From Arthrobacter sp. ISL-95 (GTDB lineage Bacteria > Actinomycetota > Actinomycetes > Actinomycetales > Micrococcaceae), in assembly GCF_018613695.1 (NCBI RefSeq), contig NZ_JAGGPR010000001.1:124001-188000 (forward strand): a DNA stretch of 64,000 nucleotides, in the 5' to 3' direction. Under the pieces are notes generated by a model. The model made no database searches. It was not told where the DNA came from and saw only the letters and a list, made by a program, of their open reading frames with translations. Positions 1-8,370 of the stretch are shown here, one piece after another; within the stretch, counting starts at the first letter, position 1; each line of letters begins with the position of its first letter. A program made the translations under genes and the position numbers.

Positions 1-255
1 GGCATCGGAAGCATCGGCAGAAACCAGGGTGAAGAACGCTGCCGCGGCCCTATTGAGGAGAAGTCCGGACCGCTCCATGGCCACGGCTGTGTTTTCCAAG
101 GTGGCCAGCTCAGAATTGTCCACAATCCTGGAAATTTCGCTGAGATGCTCGGACAAACCTGCCTCTACGGCCTCGGCGTAGTGCTCTGCCGAGATGCCGG
201 CGAAGGGAGGAAGCCCGTAGGGCAGAGCGCTGGGGCTCAAGAGTGGGTTGGTCAT
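1..255 (-). CDS. M3-family metallopeptidase (peptidyl-dipeptidase Dcp-like), N-terminal fragment
   Basis: The first 85 codons are present and the gene runs off the left edge. The start is ATG at 255 on the minus strand (MTNPLLSPSALPYG). The Asn-Pro-Leu opening, the LPPFAGISAEHY stretch and the LENTAVAMERSG stretch near residues 53-64 resemble the N-terminal helical region of oligopeptidase A / Dcp-type M3 zinc peptidases, which degrade short peptides in the cytoplasm. The HExxH zinc site lies far downstream in this family and is outside the window, so catalytic competence cannot be judged. It is divergent from the CapA-like gene, with only about 70 bp between the chosen starts. The family call is by similarity of this fragment alone. 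Confidence 0.72.
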   Translation of the reverse strand, partial: MTNPLLSPSALPYGLPPFAGISAEHYAEAVEAGLSEHLSEISRIVDNSELATLENTAVAMERSGLLLNRAAAAFFTLVSADASDA

Positions 256-325
256 GAAGTGACTCTTTCACGTAAGAATCGTGTCCTCAAGAGCGGCACG
301 CCCGGATCCCCAAGGCTTCCGCCGT

Positions 326-1597
326 ATGATGAAATTCATGGGCAAAATCACATTTTCCGTGGGACGGTTCCGTCCTCACAAAGCGGCACTCTTGCTGAGC
401 GGCATGGCTTTGGCCTTGTCTCTGAGCGCCTGCGGTGCTCTTGCAGAAAACAATGACGCTGACGACCCCAGCAGCGCTGCTCCGGCCCCGGCCGCCGAGT
501 CGCCAAGCCCAACCCGCACCCCCGCACCAAACCCCACCCCGGGCAAGGGGCCCGCTTGTCCGGAACTCCGCTGTACTTCCATCACGGTGACAGGGGACAT
601 GTTGGTTCACACCCAGCTCTGGCAACAAGCGAGAGCTGACGCAGCGGCGTCGGGACAGACTGGATATACCTTCGTTCCTCTTCTCGAAGGGCAGCGACGC
701 TATATCCGCAACAGCGACCTCGCCATCTGCCATCAGGAAACCCCCGTTGCTACACCGGAAGGGCCCTTCTCTGCCTACCCGTCTTTCAACGTGCCGCCGC
801 AGATCATCACGGCTTCCAAGGATGTGGGTTACAAGGCTTGCACCACGGCCAGCAATCACACCATTGACCGTGGAACCGAAGGTTTGCTCCGGACTCTGGA
901 CGCCCTGGACGCAGCGGGCCTGAAGCACACAGGTTCGTACCGGACGGAGGCGGCATCCAAGGAGATACTCATGCTCCAGACGGACGCTGCCAAAGTGGCC
1001 GTCATCATTGGAACCTATGGCCACAATGGTCAGATCCCCGAATACCCTTGGCTGGTTGACGAGCTGGATCCGGCGGCCATGATCGCGAAGGCAAAACAGG
1101 CCAAGACACTTGGGGCTGACATCGTGCTGGGCGTCATGCACGCCGGCGACGAGTACGCCAGTGAAGCCAACGCCCAGCAGCAGGAGGTTGCGCACGCGTT
1201 GGTGGACAGTGGCCAGTTCAGTATGATCTACGGGCACCACACGCACTCGGTGTTGCCGATCGAAAATTACAAGGGCACGTGGATTGTCTACGGTCTGGGC
1301 AACGGCGTCACTGAATTGTCGCCGTGGTACGTCCTGAACAACGAAGGGCTGTTGGTGAGGGCGCAATTCAGCCAAAACAGTTCGGGGATATGGACTGCTT
1401 CGGACCTCGCCTGGGCTCCGTCAGTAATCGTTAGGGATCCGTACCGTTGGTGCTCCGTGGCCAGCGACGCACCGCAGGGAGTCTGCGCCACCCCTGCGGC
1501 GGACGCTGAGACTCATCAGCGAACCAAAGAAGTGGTTGAGTCCATGGGCGCAGCCACCGCAGGCGCACATGAACTGCTGATCACCAAGGAAAAGTAG
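326..1597 (+). CDS. CapA-family (poly-gamma-glutamate synthesis/metallophosphoesterase-like) lipoprotein
   Basis: 423 aa from ATG 326. A GTG at 281 in the same frame would add 15 residues, and neither start has a strong Shine-Dalgarno sequence; 326 has a weak AAGG. A hydrophobic stretch ends in LSAC (Cys36), a lipobox, so the protein is probably a surface lipoprotein. A Pro/Ala/Ser/Thr-rich linker follows to about residue 80. The CapA domain then shows VTGDMLVH, ASNHTIDRG and YGHHTHSVLP, the metal-site motifs of the CapA/calcineurin-like phosphoesterase fold, plus VYGLGN. CapA proteins are linked to polyglutamate capsule export, but no capB or capC is nearby, so the substrate is unknown. It converges on gatD with a 3-bp gap. 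Confidence 0.82.
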   Translation: MMKFMGKITFSVGRFRPHKAALLLSGMALALSLSACGALAENNDADDPSSAAPAPAAESPSPTRTPAPNPTPGKGPACPELRCTSITVTGDMLVHTQLWQQARADAAASGQTGYTFVPLLEGQRRYIRNSDLAICHQETPVATPEGPFSAYPSFNVPPQIITASKDVGYKACTTASNHTIDRGTEGLLRTLDALDAAGLKHTGSYRTEAASKEILMLQTDAAKVAVIIGTYGHNGQIPEYPWLVDELDPAAMIAKAKQAKTLGADIVLGVMHAGDEYASEANAQQQEVAHALVDSGQFSMIYGHHTHSVLPIENYKGTWIVYGLGNGVTELSPWYVLNNEGLLVRAQFSQNSSGIWTASDLAWAPSVIVRDPYRWCSVASDAPQGVCATPAADAETHQRTKEVVESMGAATAGAHELLITKEK

Positions 1598-1600
1598 CGC

Positions 1601-2377
1601 CTACCGCGGCCGGCGGGCGGCGTGTTCGCGCGCAAGTCGGGCATAACCGTCGTCGGGCGTTCCCGGCACGAAACTGCCGAACTTGCGTTCGGCCGCCGTG
1701 CGAATCAGGAAGTCGGCAATGGCCGGGTTCTTTGGGAGCAGGGAACCATGCAGGTAGCTCGCTACAACGTTGTTGTAGCGGGCGCCCTCGTGCCCGTCCT
1801 TGCTGTTGTTGCCGGCGCCCTTGGTCACGGTCCCCAGTGGCTCGACGCCGGGGCCCAAAGTAGTCTGCCCGCTGTGGTTCTCGTAGCCAAGGATGTCGCC
1901 AAACTCGGTGGACTTCATGGTCACGTTGCCGATGAGTCGCTCATCAGTACCGTGGGTTTCGACGTCAAGGATGCCGATGCCAGGAATGACCGGACCCGTG
2001 CTGGTCTTGAAGAACTTCCCGAAAAGCTGGTAAAGCCCACAGATCACCAGCATGGGAGCGCCTTCGTCCGCCAGCTGCTTTAACTGGCCGGCGCGCGATT
2101 GGAGGTCGTTCTGAATGACCAGCTGGCCGCTGTCCTGCCCGCCTCCGCCCACAATGATGTCGACGTCGTCCGGGAACTCGTCACCCACGTTGTACTCGAG
2201 CAACTCCGGCGTGTAGCCATGCCACTTGATCCGTTGCTTGAGGACCAGGGCGTTGCCCCAGTCACCGTAGATGTTCATTTCGCGCGGGTAGAGCTGGAGC
2301 ACGCGGATTGTTCCCTTGCTGGACTGTTTGTCCGGCGTGGGATGGCTGTCCGCCGTGGGCTGTGCTTCCGAAGTCAT
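1601..2377 (-). CDS. gatD: Lipid II isoglutaminyl synthase, glutamine amidotransferase subunit GatD
   Basis: 258 aa. Class I glutamine amidotransferase of the GatD/CobQ type. It releases ammonia from glutamine for MurT, which amidates D-Glu in the lipid II stem peptide at the inner face of the membrane. The nucleophile is Cys113 in VICGLYQLFG, and the probable catalytic His is His210 in ASYLHGSLLP. The IYGDWGN and YENHSGQT motifs are typical of the family. The ATG overlaps the murT stop by 4 bp (ATGA), so the two subunits are translationally coupled. The first 20 residues are a polar, low-complexity extension. Confidence 0.93.
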   Translation of the reverse strand: MTSEAQPTADSHPTPDKQSSKGTIRVLQLYPREMNIYGDWGNALVLKQRIKWHGYTPELLEYNVGDEFPDDVDIIVGGGGQDSGQLVIQNDLQSRAGQLKQLADEGAPMLVICGLYQLFGKFFKTSTGPVIPGIGILDVETHGTDERLIGNVTMKSTEFGDILGYENHSGQTTLGPGVEPLGTVTKGAGNNSKDGHEGARYNNVVASYLHGSLLPKNPAIADFLIRTAAERKFGSFVPGTPDDGYARLAREHAARRPR

Positions 2378-3705
2378 GAGACCACCTCAACTATGGTGAT
2401 TTTGGCCAGCTCGCGACGAATGGCGAGCATGGAAGTGTACGTGCAGAAGACGCGCTTGGGCTTGCCCCGCGAACCGTCGATGAAGGCCCGCAGTGCTGCG
2501 GTGATGTCCGGTTCAACCACTCCGAAGTGAACATCGTCGTACTGAAGTCGGAGCGCCATGTCGTAGGCGCGCACGCCCGTAAGAACTTCCACGCCGTCTT
2601 CGCGCAGGGAATCAAACTCAACATCCCACAGCCAGGACATGTCCCTGCCATCGGCGTAGTTGTCGTTGATGGCGATCATGGTGGCGTACCCGCCGGCGGG
2701 GAAGGACTTCAGCCCGAGCCGGAAACCGCTGGGGTTCTTCACGAGCACCAACTCCAGGGGCTGTCCATCCACTGTGAGGCTTTCGCCCCGGCCGAAAGCG
2801 GGAGCAACTTCCCCCAACGCCTTCACGAGCTTGGGTGTATCAACGGGGCCGGTTCCCAGTATGGACCTCGCCAGCGACAAAGCCGCCGCTGCATTGAAGA
2901 TGTTATAGACGCCGCGCAGCTTCATCGATGTGGTGACGGTCTCCCCGTCGAACTCAAAGTCGGCGTCCTGGGCACCTACCCGTCGGAGCACGACGTCGGC
3001 AGCCGGCAGGTCTACATCCTCACCGGTCTCTGCGGCAACAGAGGTCCCTGACGGGGACGGGCCGATAGCCGTGGTGCGCATTTCGTCGTCGTTGGGGAAC
3101 GTGCTCCGCAAGGATTCGTCGAGGCCGAAGTACCGGACTTCAGGGTGGTGAACGGCCTCAAGGGTGTTGATGGCGGTGGCAATCCGGGCGACGCGGGGGT
3201 CTTCCCGGTTGAGGACAACGGTGGCGGTGGTCTTGGAGGCGATGTGTTCCAGCAGCCGGGCGGTCTTGTCAATTTCACCGAAGCGGTCCAACTGGTCCCG
3301 CAGGACGTTCAACAGGAGGCTGAATCGCGGCTCCACTTTGTTGACGAAATGCACAGCGTGGGCTTCGTCCAATTCCAAAATGGCGATGTCCGCATCGAGC
3401 TTTCCACGCCAATCCACATCCCCCAGAAGGGAAGCAGCCACACCACGGGTGAAGTTGCTGCCGCTGCGGTTGGTGAAGACTTTCAGGCCCTGGCTTTCAA
3501 GGAGTTCCACCACCATCTTTGTGGTGGTGGTCTTGCCGTTGGTGCCGCTGACCACGGCAACGCCAAGGGGGAGCGAAGCCAGCGTTCGCTGCATGAAGCC
3601 GGGATCGATTTTCTCAACCACCAAGCCGGGAAAAGCTGAGCCTCCGCCCCGGAGTCGGGACAGTGTGCGGACCAGCTTGCCGAGGGGAACGCTGAAGGAA
3701 AGCAT
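2374..3705 (-). CDS. murT: Lipid II isoglutaminyl synthase subunit MurT
   Basis: 443 aa from ATG 3705. A start at 3780 in the same frame would add 25 residues, but 3705 fits the family N-terminus ([20 protein letters not shown]) and sits 7 nt after a TATATT box. Mur-ligase fold: P-loop [10 protein letters not shown] at residues 54-63, ELDEAH and [13 protein letters not shown] in the central domain, and a C-terminal DUF1727 region with [15 protein letters not shown], which holds the Asp thought to complete the GatD active site. It activates the alpha-carboxyl of D-Glu with ATP for amidation. Unlike the staphylococcal enzyme, the central domain contains no cysteine, so no Cys4 zinc ribbon can form. 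Confidence 0.93.
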   Translation of the reverse strand: MLSFSVPLGKLVRTLSRLRGGGSAFPGLVVEKIDPGFMQRTLASLPLGVAVVSGTNGKTTTTKMVVELLESQGLKVFTNRSGSNFTRGVAASLLGDVDWRGKLDADIAILELDEAHAVHFVNKVEPRFSLLLNVLRDQLDRFGEIDKTARLLEHIASKTTATVVLNREDPRVARIATAINTLEAVHHPEVRYFGLDESLRSTFPNDDEMRTTAIGPSPSGTSVAAETGEDVDLPAADVVLRRVGAQDADFEFDGETVTTSMKLRGVYNIFNAAAALSLARSILGTGPVDTPKLVKALGEVAPAFGRGESLTVDGQPLELVLVKNPSGFRLGLKSFPAGGYATMIAINDNYADGRDMSWLWDVEFDSLREDGVEVLTGVRAYDMALRLQYDDVHFGVVEPDITAALRAFIDGSRGKPKRVFCTYTSMLAIRRELAKITIVEVVS

Positions 3706-3712
3706 GCTCTGT

Positions 3713-3718
3713 AATATA
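3713..3718 (-). promoter_or_regulatory. -10 element of murT (leaderless)
   Basis: On the minus strand TATATT is followed by 7 nt and then the murT ATG at 3705. This spacing puts transcription start at or beside the start codon, and no Shine-Dalgarno sequence is present. No good -35 box is seen, which is common for leaderless actinobacterial promoters. Confidence 0.55.
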
Positions 3719-3796
3719 TCCCAGTCAGGGCATGGAACCCCGACCGGGCGTGTGGGCTTGGTAACCGCGGGCAGCGTCACGACGGCCTTGGGCCAC

Positions 3797-3802
3797 TATG
3801 AT
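3797..3802 (+). promoter_or_regulatory. -10 element of pdxT (leaderless)
   Basis: TATGAT, one base from the consensus, is followed by 6 nt and the pdxT ATG at 3809. There is no Shine-Dalgarno sequence. Together with the murT box it forms a compact divergent promoter of about 100 bp. Confidence 0.6.
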
Positions 3803-3808
3803 GGTCGA

Positions 3809-4510
3809 ATGACCAACCCCCTTTCTGACGCTCCGTCACGCGTGGGTTCAGGACTCCGGATCGGCGTGCTGGCTCTCCAGGGCGACTTCCGCGAGCATAT
3901 TCACGCTGTAGAGGCCGCTGGCGCCACCGGCGTGGGCATACGCCGCCCTTCAGAGCTCGACGACATCGACGGCCTGATCATCCCCGGCGGCGAATCCACC
4001 ACCATTGACAAACTCTCCCGGATCTTCGAAGTCCGTGATCCCCTCCAAAAGCGCATCGCCGAGGGCCTGCCGGTTTACGGCTCCTGTGCCGGCATGATCC
4101 TGTTGGCCAACGAAATCGCAGACCCTGCAACTGACCTGGACGGAAATCCGCAGCAGACTTTTGGTGGGCTGGATATCACTGTCCGCAGGAATGCTTTTGG
4201 ACGGCAACGGGAGTCCTTCGAAACCGACCTCGATTTCAAAAGTCTCGATTTCAGTGCAGGGGAATCCGGCGTGGATCCCGTTCACGCAGTGTTCATTAGA
4301 GGTCCTTGGGTGGAGCGTGTAGGTCCGGGTGTGGAAGTCCTTGCCCAGGTTGACCCCGACCACGCCAGCCACACGGCTACTTTGCATGGAGTGGCTAGAA
4401 TTGTTGCAGTGCGTTCCGGCCAGCTGCTGGCCACCTCCTTCCACCCGGAAGTGACGGGAGAGAAACGTGTGCATGAACTCTTTATTCGAATGATCAGAGG
4501 AGAAGCGTAA
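3809..4510 (+). CDS. pdxT: Pyridoxal 5'-phosphate synthase glutaminase subunit PdxT
   Basis: 233 aa. Class I glutaminase that supplies ammonia to PdxS for ribose-5-phosphate-dependent PLP synthesis. Seen: [16 protein letters not shown] at 59-64, nucleophile Cys93 in YGSCAGM, and His212/Glu214 in SFHPEVTGE, which complete the triad. Start choice: ATG 3809 lies 6 nt after TATGAT, and the residues before it ([15 protein letters not shown]) form a short non-conserved tail. The partner gene pdxS is not in the window, so the two subunits are unlinked here or pdxS lies elsewhere. yebC begins 3 nt after the stop and is probably co-transcribed. Confidence 0.94.
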   Translation: MTNPLSDAPSRVGSGLRIGVLALQGDFREHIHAVEAAGATGVGIRRPSELDDIDGLIIPGGESTTIDKLSRIFEVRDPLQKRIAEGLPVYGSCAGMILLANEIADPATDLDGNPQQTFGGLDITVRRNAFGRQRESFETDLDFKSLDFSAGESGVDPVHAVFIRGPWVERVGPGVEVLAQVDPDHASHTATLHGVARIVAVRSGQLLATSFHPEVTGEKRVHELFIRMIRGEA

Positions 4511-4513
4511 AGC

Positions 4514-5269
4514 ATGTCAGGCCACTCCAAATGGGCGACCACCAAGCACAAGAAAGCCATCATTGACGGCAGGCGTGCAAAGTCGTTCGCGAAACTGATC
4601 AAGAACATCGAAGTTGCTGCCCGCATGGGTGGTCCGGACCTCGCCGGCAACCCTGGACTTGAACTTGCCGTCACCAAGGCCAAGAAAACTTCGGTTCCCA
4701 ATGACAACATCGACCGCGCCATCAAACGTGGGGCAGGCCTCACCGGTGAAGTGGTGGACTACACCGAGATCATGTACGAGGCCCGCGGTCCCCAGGGTTC
4801 GGCCTTGTTGATCGAATGTCTGACCGACAATAAGAACCGCGCTGCATCCGAGGTGCGCCTTGCAATCTCCCGCAACGGAGGCACTATTGCCGATCCCGGT
4901 TCCGTGAGCTATCTTTTCGCCCGCAAGGGTGTTGTTGTCCTGCCCAAGAATGGCCTCAGCGAAGACGACATCCTGATGGCGGTGCTGGAAGCCGGAGCCG
5001 AAGAAGTCAAGGACAGCAGTGAGAACTGGGAAATCCACTCCGAGCCCTCTGATCTTCAGGCCATCCGCGACGCCCTGAAAGAAGCGGGCATCGACTACGA
5101 CACCGATGAAGCCGAATTCGTTCCCTCCATGCAGGTTGACCTGGATGTTGACGGCGCCAAGAAGTTCATGAAGCTCGTGGATGCCTTGGAAGACCTGGAC
5201 GACGTCCAGAACGTCTACAGCAATGCGGACCTCAGCGAGGAAGTTCAGGCTGCCCTCGACGCCGAATAG
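4514..5269 (+). CDS. YebC/PmpR-family DNA-binding regulator or translation factor
   Basis: 251 aa, the usual family length. It begins [14 protein letters not shown], then [28 protein letters not shown], the hallmark of the YebC/TACO1 family. Members have been described as transcription regulators (including of ruvC-region genes) and more recently as ribosome-associated factors that help polyproline stretches. Which applies here cannot be read from sequence. It follows pdxT by 3 nt and precedes ruvC, the order conserved in many actinobacteria. The acidic C-terminus ([14 protein letters not shown]) is typical. Confidence 0.9.
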   Translation: MSGHSKWATTKHKKAIIDGRRAKSFAKLIKNIEVAARMGGPDLAGNPGLELAVTKAKKTSVPNDNIDRAIKRGAGLTGEVVDYTEIMYEARGPQGSALLIECLTDNKNRAASEVRLAISRNGGTIADPGSVSYLFARKGVVVLPKNGLSEDDILMAVLEAGAEEVKDSSENWEIHSEPSDLQAIRDALKEAGIDYDTDEAEFVPSMQVDLDVDGAKKFMKLVDALEDLDDVQNVYSNADLSEEVQAALDAE

Positions 5270-5334
5270 TCGGCCACGGCGCAGCGCGTCATTTTGACAC
5301 TCAGCAGCTTCACAGCCACCAGGAAGGCCCGGAC

Positions 5335-5913
5335 TTGACTCTTCGCGTATTGGGAGTCGATCCGGGCCTTACCCGTTGCGGCATAGGTGTGGTGGATATA
5401 GAAAAGAACCGCAGGGCCACCATGGTGGCCGTTGGGGTGGTGGGCACCTCTGCTGAACTGACTTTGGACAAACGCCTGCTGGTCATTGCCCAAGCCATCG
5501 ACGAATGGCTGGACCTGCACAAGCCGGACGTCGTCGCCGTCGAACGTGTCTTCTCACAGATGAACGTCAGCACGGTGATGGGTGTAGCCCAGGCGTCCGG
5601 CGTGGTGATCGTGGCGGCCGCACGGCGCGGCATCCCCGTCGCGTTGCACACACCTTCGGAGGTCAAGGCGGCTGTCACAGGCAGCGGCACAGCCAACAAG
5701 GACGCCGTGACCAAGCTGGTGACCAAGATTCTGCGCCTGGATGCGCCGCCCAAGCCGGCTGATGCCGCGGACGCTCTTGCGCTTGCCCTGACCCACGCAT
5801 GGCGCGTGGGCAGTGGAATGGGCTCAGCTGGTGGCGCCAGCAGCAACGGCGGTCCCACTCCCGCCCAAAAAGCATGGGCCGAAGCCGAAGCGAAAGCGCG
5901 CCGGAAACGGTGA
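5335..5913 (+). CDS. ruvC: Crossover junction endodeoxyribonuclease RuvC
   Basis: 192 aa from a TTG start with AGGAAGG at 5321-5327. It cuts Holliday junctions during recombinational repair. The four catalytic acidic residues are visible: Asp9 ([10 protein letters not shown]), Glu70 (VAVERVFSQ), and Asp143 and Asp146 ([12 protein letters not shown]). Residues after about 165 form a Gly/Ala-rich basic tail. First gene of the ruvC-ruvA-ruvB set; a 102-bp gap separates it from ruvA. Confidence 0.95.
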   Translation: MTLRVLGVDPGLTRCGIGVVDIEKNRRATMVAVGVVGTSAELTLDKRLLVIAQAIDEWLDLHKPDVVAVERVFSQMNVSTVMGVAQASGVVIVAAARRGIPVALHTPSEVKAAVTGSGTANKDAVTKLVTKILRLDAPPKPADAADALALALTHAWRVGSGMGSAGGASSNGGPTPAQKAWAEAEAKARRKR

Positions 5914-5938
5914 TTGTCAGCTCCCCTTGCTAGGGTAT

Positions 5939-5954
5939 TCGTAGATATGTTCGG
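5939..5954 (+). promoter_or_regulatory. Candidate LexA (SOS) box upstream of ruvA
   Basis: TCGTAGATATGTTCGG matches the actinobacterial SOS palindrome TCGAAC-N4-GTTCGA with a perfect right half and two changes in the left half. It lies 61 bp before the ruvA start. A further short dyad, TAGCCG/CGGCTA, follows at 5966-5985. Confidence 0.35.
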
Positions 5955-6015
5955 ATAGTCCGCTTTAGCCGCAGTATTACGGCTACGGAGCAGACAGTAT
6001 TTCAGGAGCCGGGTC

Positions 6016-6660
6016 TTGATCAGTTTTCTCCGTGGAACCGTAGCCCACGTTGGTTTGTCCACCGCTGTAATCGACCTCAACGGTGCGGGAATGAGCGTTT
6101 TCGCCACGCCGCAGACCTTGAGCCACCTCAAAACAGGAACTGAAGCCAAGCTCTTCACGTCCATGATCGTCCGCGAAGATTCCCTGACGCTGTTCGGTTT
6201 CGCGGACGACGACGAACGCGAAGTCTTCGACGTCCTGCTCAGCGTCAGCGGGGTAGGGCCACGTCTGGCCTTGGCCGTCCTGGCCGTGCATGAACCGGAA
6301 GCCATTCGGGTGGCGGCGCACACCGGTGACAGCAAGACGTTCACCAAGGTGCCGGGGATCGGTCCCAAGGTAGCCGGCCGGATTGTCCTTGAACTGGCCG
6401 GAAAGTTGGTTCCCCACGGAACCGGTGCCGGCGCTGCTCCCGCTGCAGCCCCGAACGCCGAATGGAAGCCGCAGGTTGTCGCAGCCATGACCAGCCTGGG
6501 CTGGTCCGAGAAGGACGCCAACGGCAGCATCGACAAAGCCATGGCCGACTCACCGGACCTTGTGGACGCTGGTAACGTGGCTCAAATTCTCCGGGCCACT
6601 CTTCGCTGGCTTGGCCAGGACGGGGCGCGCGCAGGTAACCGTGTAGGCAGCCGTGGCTGA
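6016..6660 (+). CDS. ruvA: Holliday junction branch migration protein RuvA
   Basis: 214 aa from TTG 6016, with CAGGAG about 7 nt upstream. RuvA tetramers hold the four-way junction and load RuvB. Seen: N-terminal OB fold ([13 protein letters not shown]), helix-hairpin-helix motifs in [14 protein letters not shown] and [17 protein letters not shown], and the C-terminal RuvB-binding domain ([16 protein letters not shown]). The 3' end overlaps ruvB by 8 bp, so the two are translationally coupled. Confidence 0.95.
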   Translation: MISFLRGTVAHVGLSTAVIDLNGAGMSVFATPQTLSHLKTGTEAKLFTSMIVREDSLTLFGFADDDEREVFDVLLSVSGVGPRLALAVLAVHEPEAIRVAAHTGDSKTFTKVPGIGPKVAGRIVLELAGKLVPHGTGAGAAPAAAPNAEWKPQVVAAMTSLGWSEKDANGSIDKAMADSPDLVDAGNVAQILRATLRWLGQDGARAGNRVGSRG

Positions 6661-7729
6661 GCAGTCACTCGTCAGCGGGGGAGAGGAACCGGAAGAGCGG
6701 GTCATTGAAGCTGCTCTCCGTCCCAAGAACCTGCATGATTTCGTGGGGCAGCACCGGGTCCGCAAGCAACTTGCCCTGGTGCTTGAGGCTTCAAAAATGC
6801 GTGGTCGCAGCGCCGATCACGTGCTGATGTCCGGGCCTCCAGGTCTCGGTAAGACCACCCTTGCCATGATCATTGCAGCGGAAATGAACGCGCCACTGCG
6901 TATCAGCAGCGGGCCGGCCATCCAGCACGCGGGGGATCTGGCCGCCATCCTCTCCTCGCTCTCGGAGGGCGAGGTCCTCTTCCTTGATGAAATACACCGC
7001 ATGTCCAGGCCGGCGGAAGAAATGCTGTACATGGCCATGGAGGACTTCCGCGTGGACATCGTGGTGGGAAAAGGCGCTGGTGCAACTGCCATTCCTTTGG
7101 AACTGCCCCCTTTCACGCTGGTGGGAGCCACAACCCGCGCCGGACTTCTTCCGGGTCCGTTGCGGGACCGGTTCGGCTTCACCGGGCACCTTGAGTTCTA
7201 TTCAGTGACAGAACTCGAACTTGTCCTCCGGCGCTCTGCTGGTCTTCTGGACCTGAAGGTCAATTCTGCGGGCTTCACGGAGATAGCCGGCCGGTCCAGG
7301 GGAACGCCGCGTATTGCCAACAGGCTCCTGCGTCGTGTCCGTGACTGGGCTCTGGTTCATGGCATTGATCAAATCGATGCACGTTCGGCCTCAGCGGCCC
7401 TGGATATGTATGAAGTAGACGAACGCGGCCTGGACAGGCTTGACCGCTCCGTTCTTGAAGCCCTCATCACTAAGTTCAACGGCGGCCCGGTGGGCTTGTC
7501 CACGTTGGCCATTGCCGTGGGTGAGGAACCCGAAACGGTGGAGACCGTCGCTGAGCCGTTTTTGGTCCGCGAAGGACTACTGGGACGCACACCGCGGGGG
7601 CGGATCGCCATGGCATCCGCTTGGACCCACCTTGGCTATGCGGTCCCGGCCGGAGTCTTCGGTCAGGAGACACTGGCCCTGTTCGGTGAGGACGAAAACC
7701 ACGCCGAAAGTGTGGATACCGTCGGTTAA
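6653..7729 (+). CDS. ruvB: Holliday junction branch migration ATPase RuvB
   Basis: 358 aa from GTG 6653. Hexameric AAA+ motor that drives branch migration with RuvA. Walker A GPPGLGKT at 61-68, Walker B FLDEIHR with Asp112/Glu113, sensor 1 GATTRAGLL, arginine-finger region PLRDRFG, and a C-terminal winged helix ([17 protein letters not shown]). The N-terminus ([13 protein letters not shown]) is family-typical. It starts inside the 3' end of ruvA. The C-terminal 25 residues are acidic and poorly conserved. Confidence 0.96.
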   Translation: MAEQSLVSGGEEPEERVIEAALRPKNLHDFVGQHRVRKQLALVLEASKMRGRSADHVLMSGPPGLGKTTLAMIIAAEMNAPLRISSGPAIQHAGDLAAILSSLSEGEVLFLDEIHRMSRPAEEMLYMAMEDFRVDIVVGKGAGATAIPLELPPFTLVGATTRAGLLPGPLRDRFGFTGHLEFYSVTELELVLRRSAGLLDLKVNSAGFTEIAGRSRGTPRIANRLLRRVRDWALVHGIDQIDARSASAALDMYEVDERGLDRLDRSVLEALITKFNGGPVGLSTLAIAVGEEPETVETVAEPFLVREGLLGRTPRGRIAMASAWTHLGYAVPAGVFGQETLALFGEDENHAESVDTVG

Positions 7730-7827
7730 CACCCTCTGTTCAGCTTTTCCCACTAGACTGGTATGACGCTCGGCACGTTCGAGTCCTTGATCCATGCCCG
7801 CTCTGCGGATCTGCCAGGGACGTTGCC

Positions 7828-8256
7828 GTGAACCAAAACGTAAGTACAGAACGGAACTTCCCTGTGGATCCAATGACCATATTGCTGTTCGTCATGCTTG
7901 GACTCTTTGTCTTCATGATGTTCCGCCGCAACAAGAAGACCCAGAAGCAGCAGGCTGAAATGCAGTCAAAGTTCGCTCCGGGCGTCGACGTCATGACCAG
8001 CTTCGGTCTCTTTGGCCGCATCGTGTCCATCGACGAAGCCGAGAACAAAGTCGTCATTGAACTTTCGCCGGGTAACCAGGCAACGGTTCACCGTCAGGCT
8101 GTCACCAAGGTGGTCGAGACCACCCCCGAGGAAGCACCGGTTGTTCCGGACGACGCATCTTCCCTGACCGCCGCGCAGACCGAAGCTCCTGCCGCCGTCG
8201 AGACCCCGGAAGAAACCATCGCGCGCCTCAACAAAGAGGACAAGAAGGACATCTAG
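7828..8256 (+). CDS. yajC: Preprotein translocase accessory subunit YajC
   Basis: 142 aa from GTG 7828, with AGGGA just upstream. Single membrane segment at about residues 15-33 (MTILLFVMLGLFVFMMF), then the YajC core RRNKKTQKQQAEMQSKF and GVDVMTSFGLFGRIVSID. YajC associates with SecD-SecF at the translocon. The C-terminal 45 residues are Ala/Glu/Pro-rich and variable. It lies between ruvB and secD, as in most actinobacteria. Confidence 0.93.
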   Translation: MNQNVSTERNFPVDPMTILLFVMLGLFVFMMFRRNKKTQKQQAEMQSKFAPGVDVMTSFGLFGRIVSIDEAENKVVIELSPGNQATVHRQAVTKVVETTPEEAPVVPDDASSLTAAQTEAPAAVETPEETIARLNKEDKKDI

Positions 8257-8306
8257 CACCGTCAGTCGCGGCGACACCGCGCAAGGCAACTTCTACGGCA
8301 GCGGAA

Positions 8307-8344
8307 AGCCGCCGGCAGACGCTTACCAGCGTCGGCCGGCGGCT
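8307..8344 (+). other. Strong hairpin between yajC and secD
   Basis: AGCCGCCGGC pairs with GCCGGCGGCT around an inner ACGC/GCGT stem. It has no U-tract, so it is a weak terminator candidate. It may be an RNA stability or processing element that sets secDF levels relative to yajC. Confidence 0.5.
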
Positions 8345-8370
8345 GTCCGGCGATAACAGGAAGATCGATA

